Shown piece after piece: positions 28,067 to 37,926 of a stretch of 64,000 nt of DNA (positions are counted from its first letter, which is position 1; each line of letters begins with the position of its first letter). The DNA is taken from assembly GCA_903824665.1 (NCBI GenBank), contig CAIJXT010000006.1, forward strand, positions 124,001-188,000, in the 5' to 3' direction. A model generated the notes under the pieces. That model made no database searches. It was not told where the DNA came from and saw only the letters and a list, made by a program, of their open reading frames with translations. A program made the translations under genes and the position numbers. The DNA comes from an uncultured Bacteroidota bacterium. GTDB lineage: Bacteria > Bacteroidota > Bacteroidia > Chitinophagales > Chitinophagaceae.

Positions 28067-29242
28067 ATGCAAACAGCCCATATAGTAGCAGGATTGCGCA
28101 CAGCGGTATGCAAATCGAAAAAAGGCGGACTCCGCTTTTATCGTCCCGATGATCTTGCAATAGATGTAATACGTGGCCTGTTAGCCACCCTTCCACAACT
28201 GGATCCCAAACTTGTTGATGATGTTATAGTAGGCAATGCTGTCCCCGAAGCTGAGCAAGGGCTGCAAGTCGGCAGAATCATTGCCAACAAAGCCGTTGGC
28301 GAATGGGCTCCCGGATTCACCATCAACCGCTATTGCGGTTCCGGTCTCGAAGCCATTGCTATCGCCACAGCCAAGATTCAGAGTGGCATGGCGCATTGTA
28401 TTATTGCCGGTGGCACCGAGAGCATGAGCCTGGTGCCTACCGCCGGTTGGCGTACAATGCCCAATTTTGGTTTTGCAGATCAGCATGCCGACTACTACCT
28501 CAGTATGGGCCTCACAGCCGAACAAGTTGCCAAGGACTATAATATCACCAGAGAAGATCAGGATGCGTTTGCACTGCGATCCCATACATTAGCAACAAAT
28601 GCAATCAGTTCGGGTTACTTCCGCGATGGGATTTTGCCCATCAAAGTGAAAGAAGTATACCTCAATGACAAGAACAAACGGGCAGAAAGGGAGGTAATTA
28701 TAGATACCGACGAAGGGCCAAGAGCCGACACATCGGCTGCTGTTCTCGGCAAGCTTCCTGCGGTTTTTGCACAGGGAGGCTCTGTAACCGCTGGCAATTC
28801 TTCACAAACGTCCGACGGTGCAGCGTTTACGATTGTAATGAGCGAAGAGTTAATCAACAAACTGAATATCAAACCAATAGGAAGACTTATTGCATGTGCC
28901 AGCGCAGGTGTAGACCCGCGAATTATGGGCATAGGCCCGGTGAAAGCAGTACCCAAAGCACTGCAACAGGCAGGGATGACGCTTGACAAAATTGATCTTG
29001 TGGAACTCAACGAAGCTTTCGCCTCGCAGTCACTTGCTGTCATGCGCACACTGGAAATGAATCAGGAAATAGTAAATATTAATGGCGGCGCCATTGCGCT
29101 CGGTCATCCACTGGGATGCACTGGTGCCAAACTAACCATTCAGCTACTCAGCGACCTCAAACGCCTCAACAAAAAATACGGGATTGTCACTGCCTGCATT
29201 GGTGGCGGTCAGGGCATTGCCGGCATTATTGAGCGGTACTGA
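28067..29242 (+). CDS. Acetyl-CoA C-acyltransferase (thiolase)
   Basis: A degradative thiolase that cleaves 3-ketoacyl-CoA in beta-oxidation. The nucleophilic Cys is in RYCGSGLEAIA (about residue 92), the His in ALGHPLGCTGA and the second catalytic Cys in TACIGGGQG. At 391 aa it has the family's length. The ATG at 28067 gives the normal N-terminus (MQTAHIVAGLRTAV) after a purine-rich AAGAGGAAAT; the longer frame begins at a TTG. No 3-hydroxyacyl-CoA dehydrogenase partner is adjacent, so fadA is likely but the exact role (fadA or atoB) is not settled. Confidence 0.92.
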   Translation: MQTAHIVAGLRTAVCKSKKGGLRFYRPDDLAIDVIRGLLATLPQLDPKLVDDVIVGNAVPEAEQGLQVGRIIANKAVGEWAPGFTINRYCGSGLEAIAIATAKIQSGMAHCIIAGGTESMSLVPTAGWRTMPNFGFADQHADYYLSMGLTAEQVAKDYNITREDQDAFALRSHTLATNAISSGYFRDGILPIKVKEVYLNDKNKRAEREVIIDTDEGPRADTSAAVLGKLPAVFAQGGSVTAGNSSQTSDGAAFTIVMSEELINKLNIKPIGRLIACASAGVDPRIMGIGPVKAVPKALQQAGMTLDKIDLVELNEAFASQSLAVMRTLEMNQEIVNINGGAIALGHPLGCTGAKLTIQLLSDLKRLNKKYGIVTACIGGGQGIAGIIERY

Positions 29243-29333
29243 CAATCTGCACAAAAGCAACAACCAACCCGCCGTCAAGCGGTAACCGGAAAACAAAACA
29301 TAACGATAGTATAAGTTGAAACAACAATCACTA

Positions 29334-30839
29334 ATGACTGACAATCAAGACTATAAAGAGTACATTTCTATACTTCAAAAAGCTGCAAATCTCAATTATG
29401 CCTCTGCAGTTTTGCAGTGGGACCAGGAGGTGTACATGCCACCCAAAGGAGCCACACACAGAGCGCGGCAACTGGCAACCCTGGCCGCACAAGCGCACGA
29501 ATTGCTCACTGGTGCGCACCTCGGTCAGCTGCTCAACAAACTCGCCTCTGCCACTGACCTGACCGAAAATGAGAAGGCCAATATTCAACGCAGCTCCGAA
29601 GACTTTACCAAAAACAGCAAGCTGCCTGCCGAGTTCGTCGAAACACTTTCTATGCAGACCAGCGAATGTTTCAATGCATGGATAGATGCCAGACAGAAAA
29701 ATGACTTTTCAATATTTGCACCGTCCCTCACCAAAATGGTGCAGCTCAAAAGGCAACAGGCAGCCCTTTACGGATACGAAAATCACCCATACAATGCATT
29801 GCTCGACGAGTATGAACCCGGTGCTACTGTATCCATGCTCGATCATGTGTTCGAAGGCATAAAGCAACAGTTACCGCTGATTTTCAACAAGATAAAGGCC
29901 ACACCGCAAGTAAATGACGCTTTCTTTTACAAGCATTTTCCAAAACAGGCGCAATGGGATTTCTCGTTAGACGTCCTCCGAAAAATGGGATATGACTTCG
30001 AAGCAGGCAGGCAGGACTATTCAGAACATCCGTTCACCACTTCGTTTTCTCCCGGCGATGTAAGGGTTACGACCAGGGTCAGCGAGAACAACTATGCGTC
30101 CTTGCTCTGGAGTACAATACACGAAGGCGGACATGCCCTGTACGAGCAAGGCCTGCCAATGGATCAGTATGGCCTGCCCCTGGGGTCGGCGGCATCACTG
30201 GGCATACATGAGTCACAATCCCGGCTATGGGAAAACTGTATCGGTCGCGGCATAGATTTCTGGACCGCCAGCTACCCCGATCTCCGGAAACGGTTTCCCG
30301 AACAGCTGACAGATGTGTCTGCCACAGACTTTTTCAAAGCAGCCAACAAGGTAGAACCTTCCCTTATCAGAACCGAAGCTGATGAAGTAAGCTACCATTT
30401 CCATGTACTGATACGCTACGAACTCGAAAAGGCGCTGATTGAAGGTACACTTGAGGTAAAAGACCTGGCAGGCGCTTGGAATGAGCAGTATCAGAAATAC
30501 CTCGGTATTACCCCACCCGACCATAAAACCGGCGTCTTGCAGGACGTACATTGGAGCCATGGCAGCTTTGGCTACTTCCCTACGTACACCCTCGGCAGTT
30601 TCTATGCAGCACAGTTCTATGCCCGCGCTTTGGCCGACCTGCCCGGACTGAGTGAAGACATTGCTAAAGGAGATACCACCCGGCTATTGGGTTGGTTGCG
30701 CAAAAACATCCACTGTCATGGACGAAAATACTACTCCGAGGAATTGTGCACAATGGTCACCGGTTCAGGACTCGATCCACATTATTTCATCAGGTATATA
30801 AAAGACAAATACGAAAAAGTGTACGGCATTCAGTTCTGA
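29334..30839 (+). CDS. Carboxypeptidase Taq, M32 family
   Basis: A zinc metallocarboxypeptidase that trims C-terminal residues in the cytoplasm. The zinc motif HEGGHALYEQG is at about residue 262, followed by the M32 signatures HESQSRLWEN and the C-terminal HWSHGSFGYFPTYTLG. At about 501 aa it is full length. The ATG at 29334 was chosen over the upstream TTG since it gives the usual N-terminus (YISILQKAANLNYASAVLQW). It follows the thiolase gene by about 90 bases on the same strand, and the next gene begins 40 bases after its stop. Confidence 0.94.
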   Translation: MTDNQDYKEYISILQKAANLNYASAVLQWDQEVYMPPKGATHRARQLATLAAQAHELLTGAHLGQLLNKLASATDLTENEKANIQRSSEDFTKNSKLPAEFVETLSMQTSECFNAWIDARQKNDFSIFAPSLTKMVQLKRQQAALYGYENHPYNALLDEYEPGATVSMLDHVFEGIKQQLPLIFNKIKATPQVNDAFFYKHFPKQAQWDFSLDVLRKMGYDFEAGRQDYSEHPFTTSFSPGDVRVTTRVSENNYASLLWSTIHEGGHALYEQGLPMDQYGLPLGSAASLGIHESQSRLWENCIGRGIDFWTASYPDLRKRFPEQLTDVSATDFFKAANKVEPSLIRTEADEVSYHFHVLIRYELEKALIEGTLEVKDLAGAWNEQYQKYLGITPPDHKTGVLQDVHWSHGSFGYFPTYTLGSFYAAQFYARALADLPGLSEDIAKGDTTRLLGWLRKNIHCHGRKYYSEELCTMVTGSGLDPHYFIRYIKDKYEKVYGIQF

Positions 30840-30879
30840 TCGCACCAATCAGCACACGCCTTCACAAAAAGCACTGGCC

Positions 30880-31431
30880 ATGCAAAACAGTAGCGGTTAC
30901 GGACATCCGCCCATCACGGGCACTCCCCGGTCAGGATCGGCTGCTCCGCTCGTGCGGTACAATGAGCCGCTCAACGATACTGAACTTGAGTTTCTGGTCT
31001 CAAAGGAACGCCGGGAACGAAAACAGTACTTTGTGATCTACAGAATTCTGTTGGTTGCCGGATTGGTTTTACCTTTTATTGCATCCTGGTACCGCGAATA
31101 CGACGATGGCCCCAACGCATTTTCATTTCTTAAGTTCTTCGTTACCACCACTATACTCATCGGTATCTCCACAATAGCTATATGGATGAGCTATAAAACG
31201 TACCACCGAAAAATGATTAAGGACATAAAAGAAAAGACAAAAACAATCGAAACAGCCCGTATCACCAAAAAAGTATTCATCCCTTCCAAAAACGCTTGTT
31301 ACTTTTACACCCAGTCTGCGGTAAAAATGAGTATTGAAGTGTCGCAAGAGTATTTTCATAGCCTGAACGAAGGCGATGAAGTAAGTATCGAGTACACCAC
31401 TAACGCGCAGTTATACCTTGGATATTTTTAA
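30880..31431 (+). CDS. Membrane protein of unknown function, 183 aa
   Basis: I do not recognise the family. Residues about 45-70 and 85-110 form two transmembrane helices, separated by a short loop and followed by a basic stretch (TYHRKMIKDIKEKTK) on what is probably the cytoplasmic side. A C-terminal beta-rich domain of about 60 residues (KVFIPSKNACYFYTQS ... DEVSIEYTTNAQ) follows. Proline- and glycine-rich N-terminal residues precede the first helix. Its position between the M32 peptidase and HAD genes on the same strand suggests a shared transcript. Confidence 0.7.
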   Translation: MQNSSGYGHPPITGTPRSGSAAPLVRYNEPLNDTELEFLVSKERRERKQYFVIYRILLVAGLVLPFIASWYREYDDGPNAFSFLKFFVTTTILIGISTIAIWMSYKTYHRKMIKDIKEKTKTIETARITKKVFIPSKNACYFYTQSAVKMSIEVSQEYFHSLNEGDEVSIEYTTNAQLYLGYF

Positions 31432-31480
31432 TGTTATTACCCCAAAACCCGTGTCTGCTTCAAATCAGGCACCTCACGAT

Positions 31481-32137
31481 ATGACCAAAAAACTTATAGA
31501 TACCGTTATTTTCGACATGGATGGACTACTGCTGGATACCGAGCCTCTCTGGGGCACCAGCATGCTGCAGGTTGCCGAAAAACACCGCATCCCTATCACT
31601 CCCGAACGTTTCAAGGAAACTACCGGCTTGCGCATCTATGAGGTTACTGACCACTGGGCGATTCACTATCCATGGCAGGGCAAATCAGCTAACGAGGTAG
31701 CCGAGGAAATTCTCGACGATATCATCTCGGCATCCAAAGGACACGCTTCCGTACTCGAAGGTGTGGAACAAACACTTCAACTGTTGCAGAAAAACCACTA
31801 CAAGATCGGTCTTGCATCATCATCACCGGCGCGGATGATCAACGAACTGGTGGATCATTTTAACCTGAGAGGATATTTCGACGTCATCACCAGCGCCGAT
31901 GTGGTAGACCTGGGCAAGCCCCACCCTGCCGTATTCATGCATTGCGCAGCATCGCTGGGCTCCCGCTCTAACCAATGTCTGGTACTCGAAGACTCGGTAA
32001 ACGGAATGATTGCCGGAAAAGCTGCCCGCATGAAAGTAATCGTAATCCCCGACGAGCTCCATTTCGACGATCCCAGGTTCTCTCTCGCCGATGCAAAACT
32101 GAAAAGCATGGCAGATTTTGACCTTAATATGATTTAG
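31481..32137 (+). CDS. HAD-superfamily sugar phosphatase, HxpB-like
   Basis: A haloacid dehalogenase-fold phosphatase of 218 aa with a small alpha cap, like hexitol phosphatase B or 2-deoxyglucose-6-phosphate phosphatase. Motif I is IFDMDGLLLDTEPLW (nucleophile Asp and acid/base Asp), motif II is GLASSSPA, motif III is around LGKPHPAVFMH and motif IV is VLEDSVNGMIAG. The ATG at 31481 is the family start. The longer frame begins at a TTG inside the end of the previous gene. It acts in the cytoplasm on an unidentified sugar phosphate. Confidence 0.88.
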   Translation: MTKKLIDTVIFDMDGLLLDTEPLWGTSMLQVAEKHRIPITPERFKETTGLRIYEVTDHWAIHYPWQGKSANEVAEEILDDIISASKGHASVLEGVEQTLQLLQKNHYKIGLASSSPARMINELVDHFNLRGYFDVITSADVVDLGKPHPAVFMHCAASLGSRSNQCLVLEDSVNGMIAGKAARMKVIVIPDELHFDDPRFSLADAKLKSMADFDLNMI

Positions 32138-32195
32138 CTTGATCGGGATGATCATCAGCAAATGCGATATATACGAAATCACCCAATTTGAAAAA

Positions 32196-33101
32196 TCACA
32201 CTACCCGATGCACTTTCCTCTTTGCTCGTGTTAGAAAGTACCCCAGCGAAAGCCCTAGACTCACTACAAAAAGCAACGGCCAAACGGTGAGCAATCCTAC
32301 CGCAACATCGCCCACCAGGCTCATGCCCTGCCCAAACGCAATGCCCGCCCGTGTTCCAAAAGGCACTTCTGCCATCCTTCCTGCATCTGCTATTGTCTGC
32401 ACCAACACCCTTTCCGGCTGCGAAAACGAAACCGTAAGCGTGGCATAGTCCACTTCTTGCTGCAGCTTCAGATTTTCAACATATCTGTTGATAAACTGAT
32501 CACTTCGCACATCATGTTCCCGCTGTGCGGCTATCACATCGTTGGTTTTGCGTGCCAGCGCCAGTGCTTTCGCTTCATTGCCATCGCTGTCCGGCTTGTT
32601 CTTCAGCATATTCGCATGAAACCTGAAAGTAACATCCTGCTGTGCCAGTGTCCTGGATTCTATGAATGTACTGCCGGCTGGCAGTGAATTGACTATTGAG
32701 TCGAGCAGCATCGAAGGCACCCGCAATGTCATCACCGCAGTGGTTTGGTAGGTCTGTATTTCGCGCAGCGAATCCTGCTTGTACGCAATTCTGCGCATTT
32801 CACCTGTCTGGTTTTCAACACGGCTTTCCATTATCACGCCACCAACAGCCAGCACACGCTGCTCCAATACGGCCACTGCTTTGACCACGTCTGCCACCTT
32901 GCAATGAAAATCGGCGGTCCTTATCATCTTCTTTTCTACCTGCTCTGGCATTCGCTCTTCGGTCGCATTTTCGGTCTGGTCTGCATAGGCTGCAGGTGCG
33001 GTAGTGGTTGTCTGGTCGCCGTTGGTATGCTCGGCACCTCCTTCTGCGCAGGCAGCAAGGAACAGTATAGGCAATAGCAACAAAAGTTTTGGGAGTGGCA
33101 T
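32196..33101 (-). CDS. DUF4349 lipoprotein
   Basis: The lipobox (ending LAAC at residue 18) predicts a lipid-anchored protein. A threonine-rich linker is followed by the DUF4349 domain (about residues 55-275), with the MIRTADFHCKVADVVKAV strand and a long central helical part, and then a transmembrane segment (PLLFVVSLGLSLGYFL) with a basic tail. This arrangement is standard for the family. Function unknown. It is convergent with the HAD gene. Confidence 0.88.
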   Translation of the reverse strand: MPLPKLLLLLPILFLAACAEGGAEHTNGDQTTTTAPAAYADQTENATEERMPEQVEKKMIRTADFHCKVADVVKAVAVLEQRVLAVGGVIMESRVENQTGEMRRIAYKQDSLREIQTYQTTAVMTLRVPSMLLDSIVNSLPAGSTFIESRTLAQQDVTFRFHANMLKNKPDSDGNEAKALALARKTNDVIAAQREHDVRSDQFINRYVENLKLQQEVDYATLTVSFSQPERVLVQTIADAGRMAEVPFGTRAGIAFGQGMSLVGDVAVGLLTVWPLLFVVSLGLSLGYFLTRAKRKVHRVV

Positions 33102-33351
33102 AATATTTTGTTTGTGTTCAAAATATTAATGCCCGTACTGAGAAAAGGTAAATGGCGCGCGCTGTTAAACAATCTGTAAAGTAGAAATTAGCCAACTGGC
33201 AATGCTTCTCCGCAAACAATCTCCGGGCATAACATGTCTATAACCATCAACCGAATTGATTGATTAGAAATTACATGCTACGGAACCCATGCATTACACG
33301 TGAATCTGTACACTCGCTGTAAAGCCAGATGCCTGACTGATGGCCCGAAGC

Positions 33352-33813
33352 CTATCCCGCTGTCAGATACATATCGGGCGACAGCAATACCTCCATTATT
33401 CGCTCCGGATACTTGCATTCACCAAATCCGTATTGCCTGTATAGCCCATGCGCATGAATGGTGGCCAGCATCACTCTGCGCAATCCCTTTACCCAGTCCA
33501 GCCCAAATATCACCTCCATCATCTTCTTACTCAACCCCTTACCCCTGTGCGGCTCAGCCACAAAAACATCAGCCAGGTAGCCAAAGGTGGCATAGTCTGT
33601 CACCAGCCGCGCATAACCCACCTGACGCCCTTCCCATATCACACCAATACAGAAAGAGTTGTCAAAGGCTGTCCGCACTTTCTCCATGGGTATACCCTTG
33701 CTCCAGTAGGCCTCTTCCGACAGCCACTGGTGAATATCTTCGATCTTCATCTCCACTTTGTCAGTGGTTATTGTGTATCCGCTATACGCGATCGATACCG
33801 GCTTCAAGTTCAT
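33352..33813 (-). CDS. GNAT-family N-acetyltransferase
   Basis: A small acyltransferase that uses acetyl-CoA. Motif A of the GNAT fold is intact: the strand YLADVFVAEPHRGKGLSKKM carries the pyrophosphate-binding R-G-K-G loop. The N-terminal part (WLSEEAYWSKGIPMEKVRTA) also matches the single-domain GNAT proteins of about 150 aa. The substrate is unknown. The gene begins 9 bases after the stop of the branched-chain aminotransferase, so the two are co-transcribed. Confidence 0.88.
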   Translation of the reverse strand: MNLKPVSIAYSGYTITTDKVEMKIEDIHQWLSEEAYWSKGIPMEKVRTAFDNSFCIGVIWEGRQVGYARLVTDYATFGYLADVFVAEPHRGKGLSKKMMEVIFGLDWVKGLRRVMLATIHAHGLYRQYGFGECKYPERIMEVLLSPDMYLTAG

Positions 33814-33822
33814 AACAGTACC

Positions 33823-34875
33823 TTATCCAATGATGTAATTCCAGTTATGCGTATCAGGCGCTACACCCTTTCTTATGGCATACAGGTATTCCCGCAGCTT
33901 ATACATGTTCGCATCCTGTTCGGTGTAACAGTTGTACTCAACACCCTCAATCACGATAGATGCTATTGGCGCCACCACTGCAGCCGTTCCTGCACCAAAT
34001 GCCTCTACACGTTTGCCTGCCTCAAAAGCAGCTACCAGTTCGCGGTAGGTCACCGGGCGCTCCTCAACAATCATTCCTTTTTCACGGGCTATCGTGATCA
34101 GCGAGTCGCGCGTCACACCATCCAATATAGAACCTGACAAAGCAGGTGTTATCAGTTTGTCGTCTATAAAAAACATGGCATTCATTGTGCCAGACTCTTC
34201 TATCAACTCATGTGTTTTGGCATCTGTCCACAGCACCTGATCAAAGCCCTCTGCCCTTGCCTTGCTGGTAGGGTAAAACGCTCCACCATAATTGCCACCA
34301 CATTTGGCCATGCCGGTGCCACCCTCTGCCGCACGCACATACTCGGTTTCAACCTTTACACGCAGAGGCTGTGTATAATAGAGGTATGCAGGACTGCACA
34401 CGATCATAAACAAATACTCATCCGACACTTTTACCCCTATCCTGTCTTCCGATGCGATCATAAATGGCCTGATATACAGCGACCCGTCGGCATCTCTGGG
34501 TACCCAGTCAGCATCCAGACTCACCAGTTGACGAATGGCCTCGGTAAACAGTTTTTTCGGCACCTCTGGCATACACATCCTGTCCAGCGACTTATTAAAC
34601 CGCGCATAGTGTTTGTCTATCCTGAATACATTTATCCTCCCGTCTTCCATCACAAACGCCTTCATCCCCTCAAACACTGTTTGCCCGTAATGCAGGCACA
34701 ACGCCATGGGACTCAATACCAGATTCTGAAACGGGGTCACTCTGGCATTGCTCCACTTACCGTCTGCATATTCCGCAATGAACATATGCTCGGTTGGCAC
34801 TTTCCCGAACGGTATGGTTTTCGTATCGGTTACTTTCCGTTCTGCCTGGGCCATAATTGAAATTGTGTGTTCCAT
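33823..34875 (-). CDS. ilvE: Branched-chain amino acid aminotransferase
   Basis: This class IV pyridoxal-phosphate enzyme makes valine, leucine and isoleucine from their 2-oxo acids. The PLP lysine is at about residue 191 in AKCGGNYGG, and the preceding RPFMIASEDRIGVK and the later GTAAVVAPIASI fit the fold II/IV family. At 350 aa it is the longer form common in Bacteroidota. An internal ATG at 34854 (MAQAERK) is a possible alternative start. It sits in an operon between the EamA transporter gene (upstream) and a GNAT gene (downstream). Confidence 0.94.
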   Translation of the reverse strand: MEHTISIMAQAERKVTDTKTIPFGKVPTEHMFIAEYADGKWSNARVTPFQNLVLSPMALCLHYGQTVFEGMKAFVMEDGRINVFRIDKHYARFNKSLDRMCMPEVPKKLFTEAIRQLVSLDADWVPRDADGSLYIRPFMIASEDRIGVKVSDEYLFMIVCSPAYLYYTQPLRVKVETEYVRAAEGGTGMAKCGGNYGGAFYPTSKARAEGFDQVLWTDAKTHELIEESGTMNAMFFIDDKLITPALSGSILDGVTRDSLITIAREKGMIVEERPVTYRELVAAFEAGKRVEAFGAGTAAVVAPIASIVIEGVEYNCYTEQDANMYKLREYLYAIRKGVAPDTHNWNYIIG

Positions 34876-34893
34876 ACAATTTGTTTTTTGTGT

Positions 34894-35856
34894 TTATGAA
34901 TCAGCCGGAAGACTTTCAGGAAAAGCCTCAGCCATTTTTGAATCTTTCATTACTTTGTCTGCTTTGTGCTGCAGCCTGTATCCATGATTTACCAGAAAAA
35001 CACTTGCAACAATTGTCACAAAAGCCATTCCGATAAACATATTCAATTCCTCATTCAGAAACAAAGCACCTGCCACAACAGCAATTAACGGGTTCACGTA
35101 TGCATATATTGTAGCTACCCCCACCGGCAGCACATTCAGCACATACATGTATGCCGCATAAGATAGCACCGACCCGAAAACAATCAGGTAAACCAAAGCC
35201 AGCAGGCCGTCCTTGTTCCAAACTTCCATTCCGGTGTAGTTGTCAGAAAAGACACTGATGACCGTCAGAAAAACACCTCCAAATGTGAGCTGCAGGCCCG
35301 AATTGAACAACGGATTGACTGTCTTACCATAACTTTTGTTGAGCGAGCTGCCCAATGCCCAGGCTGCCGTGGCTACTACCACACACACAATACCTGCCAT
35401 ATAGCCCGGCTTGGCAAGGTCGGCCAGATTGTGTCTGAAGATAAGCCCAACACCAAAAACACCCAGCAACATACCAAAACCAATAACAGCATTGAACCGA
35501 TCTCGCTTGGACGACAACAGATTAAAGACAACCGCAAAAACGGGCATCATAGAGCACAGTAGCGCTGCCACCCCACTCGATACGTATTGCTCTGCCCAGG
35601 TAACTCCACCATTACCCAATGTCAGCATCAGAAAACCCATCAGCATTTGCCGTAGTATATTTTGTTTGGAAAGATCTACCTGCCGGTTTGCCATCAGCGC
35701 CACTGGTATCAGAATAGCACCCGCCGCTATCTGCCGGATGGCAGCAAATAAAAATGCCGGATAGTGCGCTACCCCAACCCTTATCGCAAAATAAGTAGTT
35801 CCCCATACGATGCAGATAAAGACTAACGCGATGTATGCTTTGGTTTGTTTGGTCAT
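34894..35856 (-). CDS. EamA/DMT-superfamily transporter
   Basis: Ten transmembrane helices arranged as two EamA repeats, with the typical GTTYFAIRVGVAHYPAFLF and, in the second half, NPLFNSGLQLTFGGVFLT openings. At 320 aa it is normal. DMT proteins usually export amino acids or metabolites; the substrate cannot be read here. It is the first gene of the minus-strand set with ilvE and a GNAT (gap of 18 bases before ilvE). Confidence 0.9.
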   Translation of the reverse strand: MTKQTKAYIALVFICIVWGTTYFAIRVGVAHYPAFLFAAIRQIAAGAILIPVALMANRQVDLSKQNILRQMLMGFLMLTLGNGGVTWAEQYVSSGVAALLCSMMPVFAVVFNLLSSKRDRFNAVIGFGMLLGVFGVGLIFRHNLADLAKPGYMAGIVCVVVATAAWALGSSLNKSYGKTVNPLFNSGLQLTFGGVFLTVISVFSDNYTGMEVWNKDGLLALVYLIVFGSVLSYAAYMYVLNVLPVGVATIYAYVNPLIAVVAGALFLNEELNMFIGMAFVTIVASVFLVNHGYRLQHKADKVMKDSKMAEAFPESLPADS

Positions 35857-36045
35857 GAAAACAATCGATTGGATTTATACTGTTTCCCCTTGCTGCACCT
35901 CTCATTCTATCCCGGGATGGCACAAAATTGAAAAATAATTTCGAAACAAAACAGATACAATTTTGGATTTTTAGACCATAACAGTTACACCCGCATTCCG
36001 GCTGTTCACCGCACCCCAACAGGCACAACATCCGTACCAATAGCA

Positions 36046-36069
36046 AAAGGGTGTGTCGCCACACCCTTT
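36046..36069. terminator. Terminator downstream of the NuoE-NuoF fusion gene
   Basis: AAAGGGTGTG-tcgc-CACACCCTTT is a perfect 10-bp stem with a tetraloop. On the minus strand it is followed by a short T run. It lies 35 bases after the stop of the gene above it. Confidence 0.8.
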
Positions 36070-36103
36070 CGATTACCAAAACAGGAAATAAAATTGTTCC
36101 GGA

Positions 36104-37753
36104 CTATTCGAAGTATTCTTTCAGCTCTTCATTAAAATACTGAAGTGCATTACGTATCGGCAATGGCAACCCGCCACCCAGTGCACAAAGCGAACCGATC
36201 TCCATCGTCGTGATCAGGTCTGTAAACAACTCCCGGTCCATTTTATAGTCCGATGTCATTGCCTTGGCTACCATCTCATAGCCACGTGTAGAGCCCAGCC
36301 TGCAGGGAAAACACTTGCCGCAACTCTCATGTGCCGTAAACTGAAACAGATGTTCTATATAGCTGATTACCGGATAGCTATCCGGCAGACACACCACAGA
36401 GGCATGCCCCAGCAGAAAACCTGCCTGTGAGAAGGATTCAAAATCTATCGTCAGCGAGTCTATTTTATCTACCGGTACCAGACCACCCAGCGGCCCGCCA
36501 ATATGCATCGCTTTCACTCCGCTCCTGAAACCACCGCCCAGCTCATCAGTTACAACACGCAGTGGCGTGCCCATATCTACCTCATATATACCCGGACGAT
36601 TGAAAAAACCATCCAGCGAAACCAGCTTTGTGCCGGTAGATCGACCGCGGCCTATAGCCGCAAATGCTGCCCCACCATTGGCTATCACCCACGGTATGCA
36701 TGCCAGTGTTTCCACATTATTCACAACAGTAGGCTTATTAAACAGCCCATGCTGCGTAGGATACGGTGGCCGTACCCGTACCTCTGGGCGCTGCCCTTCT
36801 ATCGACGACAACAGTGCTGTTTCTTCGCCACATATATAAGCACCCTGAGCTTTGATCACTTTAAAATTATACGAAAAGCCCGATCCAAGAATATTATCAC
36901 CAATATACCCTAGCTCCCTGATTGCTTCAATCGCTGCCTGGGTTATCGCTATAGCCTCCGGATATTCACCGCGTATGTACACTACACCGGTGTTTGCTCC
37001 GGCTATATATCCGGCTATGATCATACCCAGCAGCACCGCATGCGGGCGCTCCTCCAACAGATACCTGTCGCTATATGCACCCGGATCACCCTCGTCGGCA
37101 TTACAAACTATAAACTTCACATCACCGGCTGTGTTCTTGCAAGACTCCAGTTTGAAGCCAATAGGAAAACCTGCGCCGCCACGGCCTCGCAGGCCAGATG
37201 TTTTCAGTTCCTCCAGTAGTTGATCAGGTGTCAATTGCAGTGCCTTACCCAGCGTTGCATAAAACTGCTCAACACCCGGAAAATCGCACGTCAGTACTGC
37301 CGTACCCACCGATGCTACATGGTATTTGTCCATCGGCATTTGTTTGCCGCCCTTTATTGCCGCTATCTCTTCTATGTCATTGCCAGAGTAGTTTCTACCC
37401 CCATAATGAAACGAACTGTTTTCGTGGCACCTGCCCAGGCAGCACATCTCGCCTATTTCCTCTGGTGCAAATGCCGCACCGAGTTTATCCTTCAATGCCG
37501 GCTGCGAACCAGCCGTCAGGCAAGAGCTGCCATTACATACATATACCTTCTTGCCCTGATTTTCCGGCCGCAGAAAATCGTAAAAAGTAGCCGCACCATA
37601 TACATTGGCACTGCCCATCAAAAACTCACGGGCCAGCTTTTCGGCTTTATCCTTCGACACCGCACCGGTCTCCGACGCAGCAATACCCAGTTCCTCAAAC
37701 AGGTTTTCACGCAAACCTTTCCTGCCAGATAGTTCACTCAAATTTTTTGACAT
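36104..37753 (-). CDS. NuoE-NuoF fusion protein (NADH-dehydrogenase flavoprotein, HoxF/FdsB-like)
   Basis: A soluble NAD(H)-binding flavo-iron-sulfur subunit. Residues 1-150 form a NuoE-like thioredoxin fold with a full [2Fe-2S] site (CNGSSC and CCLGRC). Residues 180-549 are NuoF-like: the FMN/NADH site GLRGRGGAGFP, NADEGDPGAYSDRY, CGEETALLSS, and a [4Fe-4S] site in ESCGKCFPCRLG and SLCALG. Such fusions serve NAD-dependent formate dehydrogenases (FdsB) and NAD-hydrogenases (HoxF). No partner gene (NuoG, FdsA, Hox) is next to it here, so its acceptor is unknown. Confidence 0.9.
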   Translation of the reverse strand: MSKNLSELSGRKGLRENLFEELGIAASETGAVSKDKAEKLAREFLMGSANVYGAATFYDFLRPENQGKKVYVCNGSSCLTAGSQPALKDKLGAAFAPEEIGEMCCLGRCHENSSFHYGGRNYSGNDIEEIAAIKGGKQMPMDKYHVASVGTAVLTCDFPGVEQFYATLGKALQLTPDQLLEELKTSGLRGRGGAGFPIGFKLESCKNTAGDVKFIVCNADEGDPGAYSDRYLLEERPHAVLLGMIIAGYIAGANTGVVYIRGEYPEAIAITQAAIEAIRELGYIGDNILGSGFSYNFKVIKAQGAYICGEETALLSSIEGQRPEVRVRPPYPTQHGLFNKPTVVNNVETLACIPWVIANGGAAFAAIGRGRSTGTKLVSLDGFFNRPGIYEVDMGTPLRVVTDELGGGFRSGVKAMHIGGPLGGLVPVDKIDSLTIDFESFSQAGFLLGHASVVCLPDSYPVISYIEHLFQFTAHESCGKCFPCRLGSTRGYEMVAKAMTSDYKMDRELFTDLITTMEIGSLCALGGGLPLPIRNALQYFNEELKEYFE

Positions 37754-37926
37754 AGTACTTTTGCTTTGGCCAATAAATCAACCGTAATATACAGAATTAT
37801 CCGGTTTTTCAACTTTCAACACCTAAACGATGAAGGTAAATTGCGCCCTACACAAAATGCCCTGTTGCATCACTCAGACACATTGGTTTGCTTGATCAAA
37901 ATGTCAGGAAAGTGGGCACTTGATTA

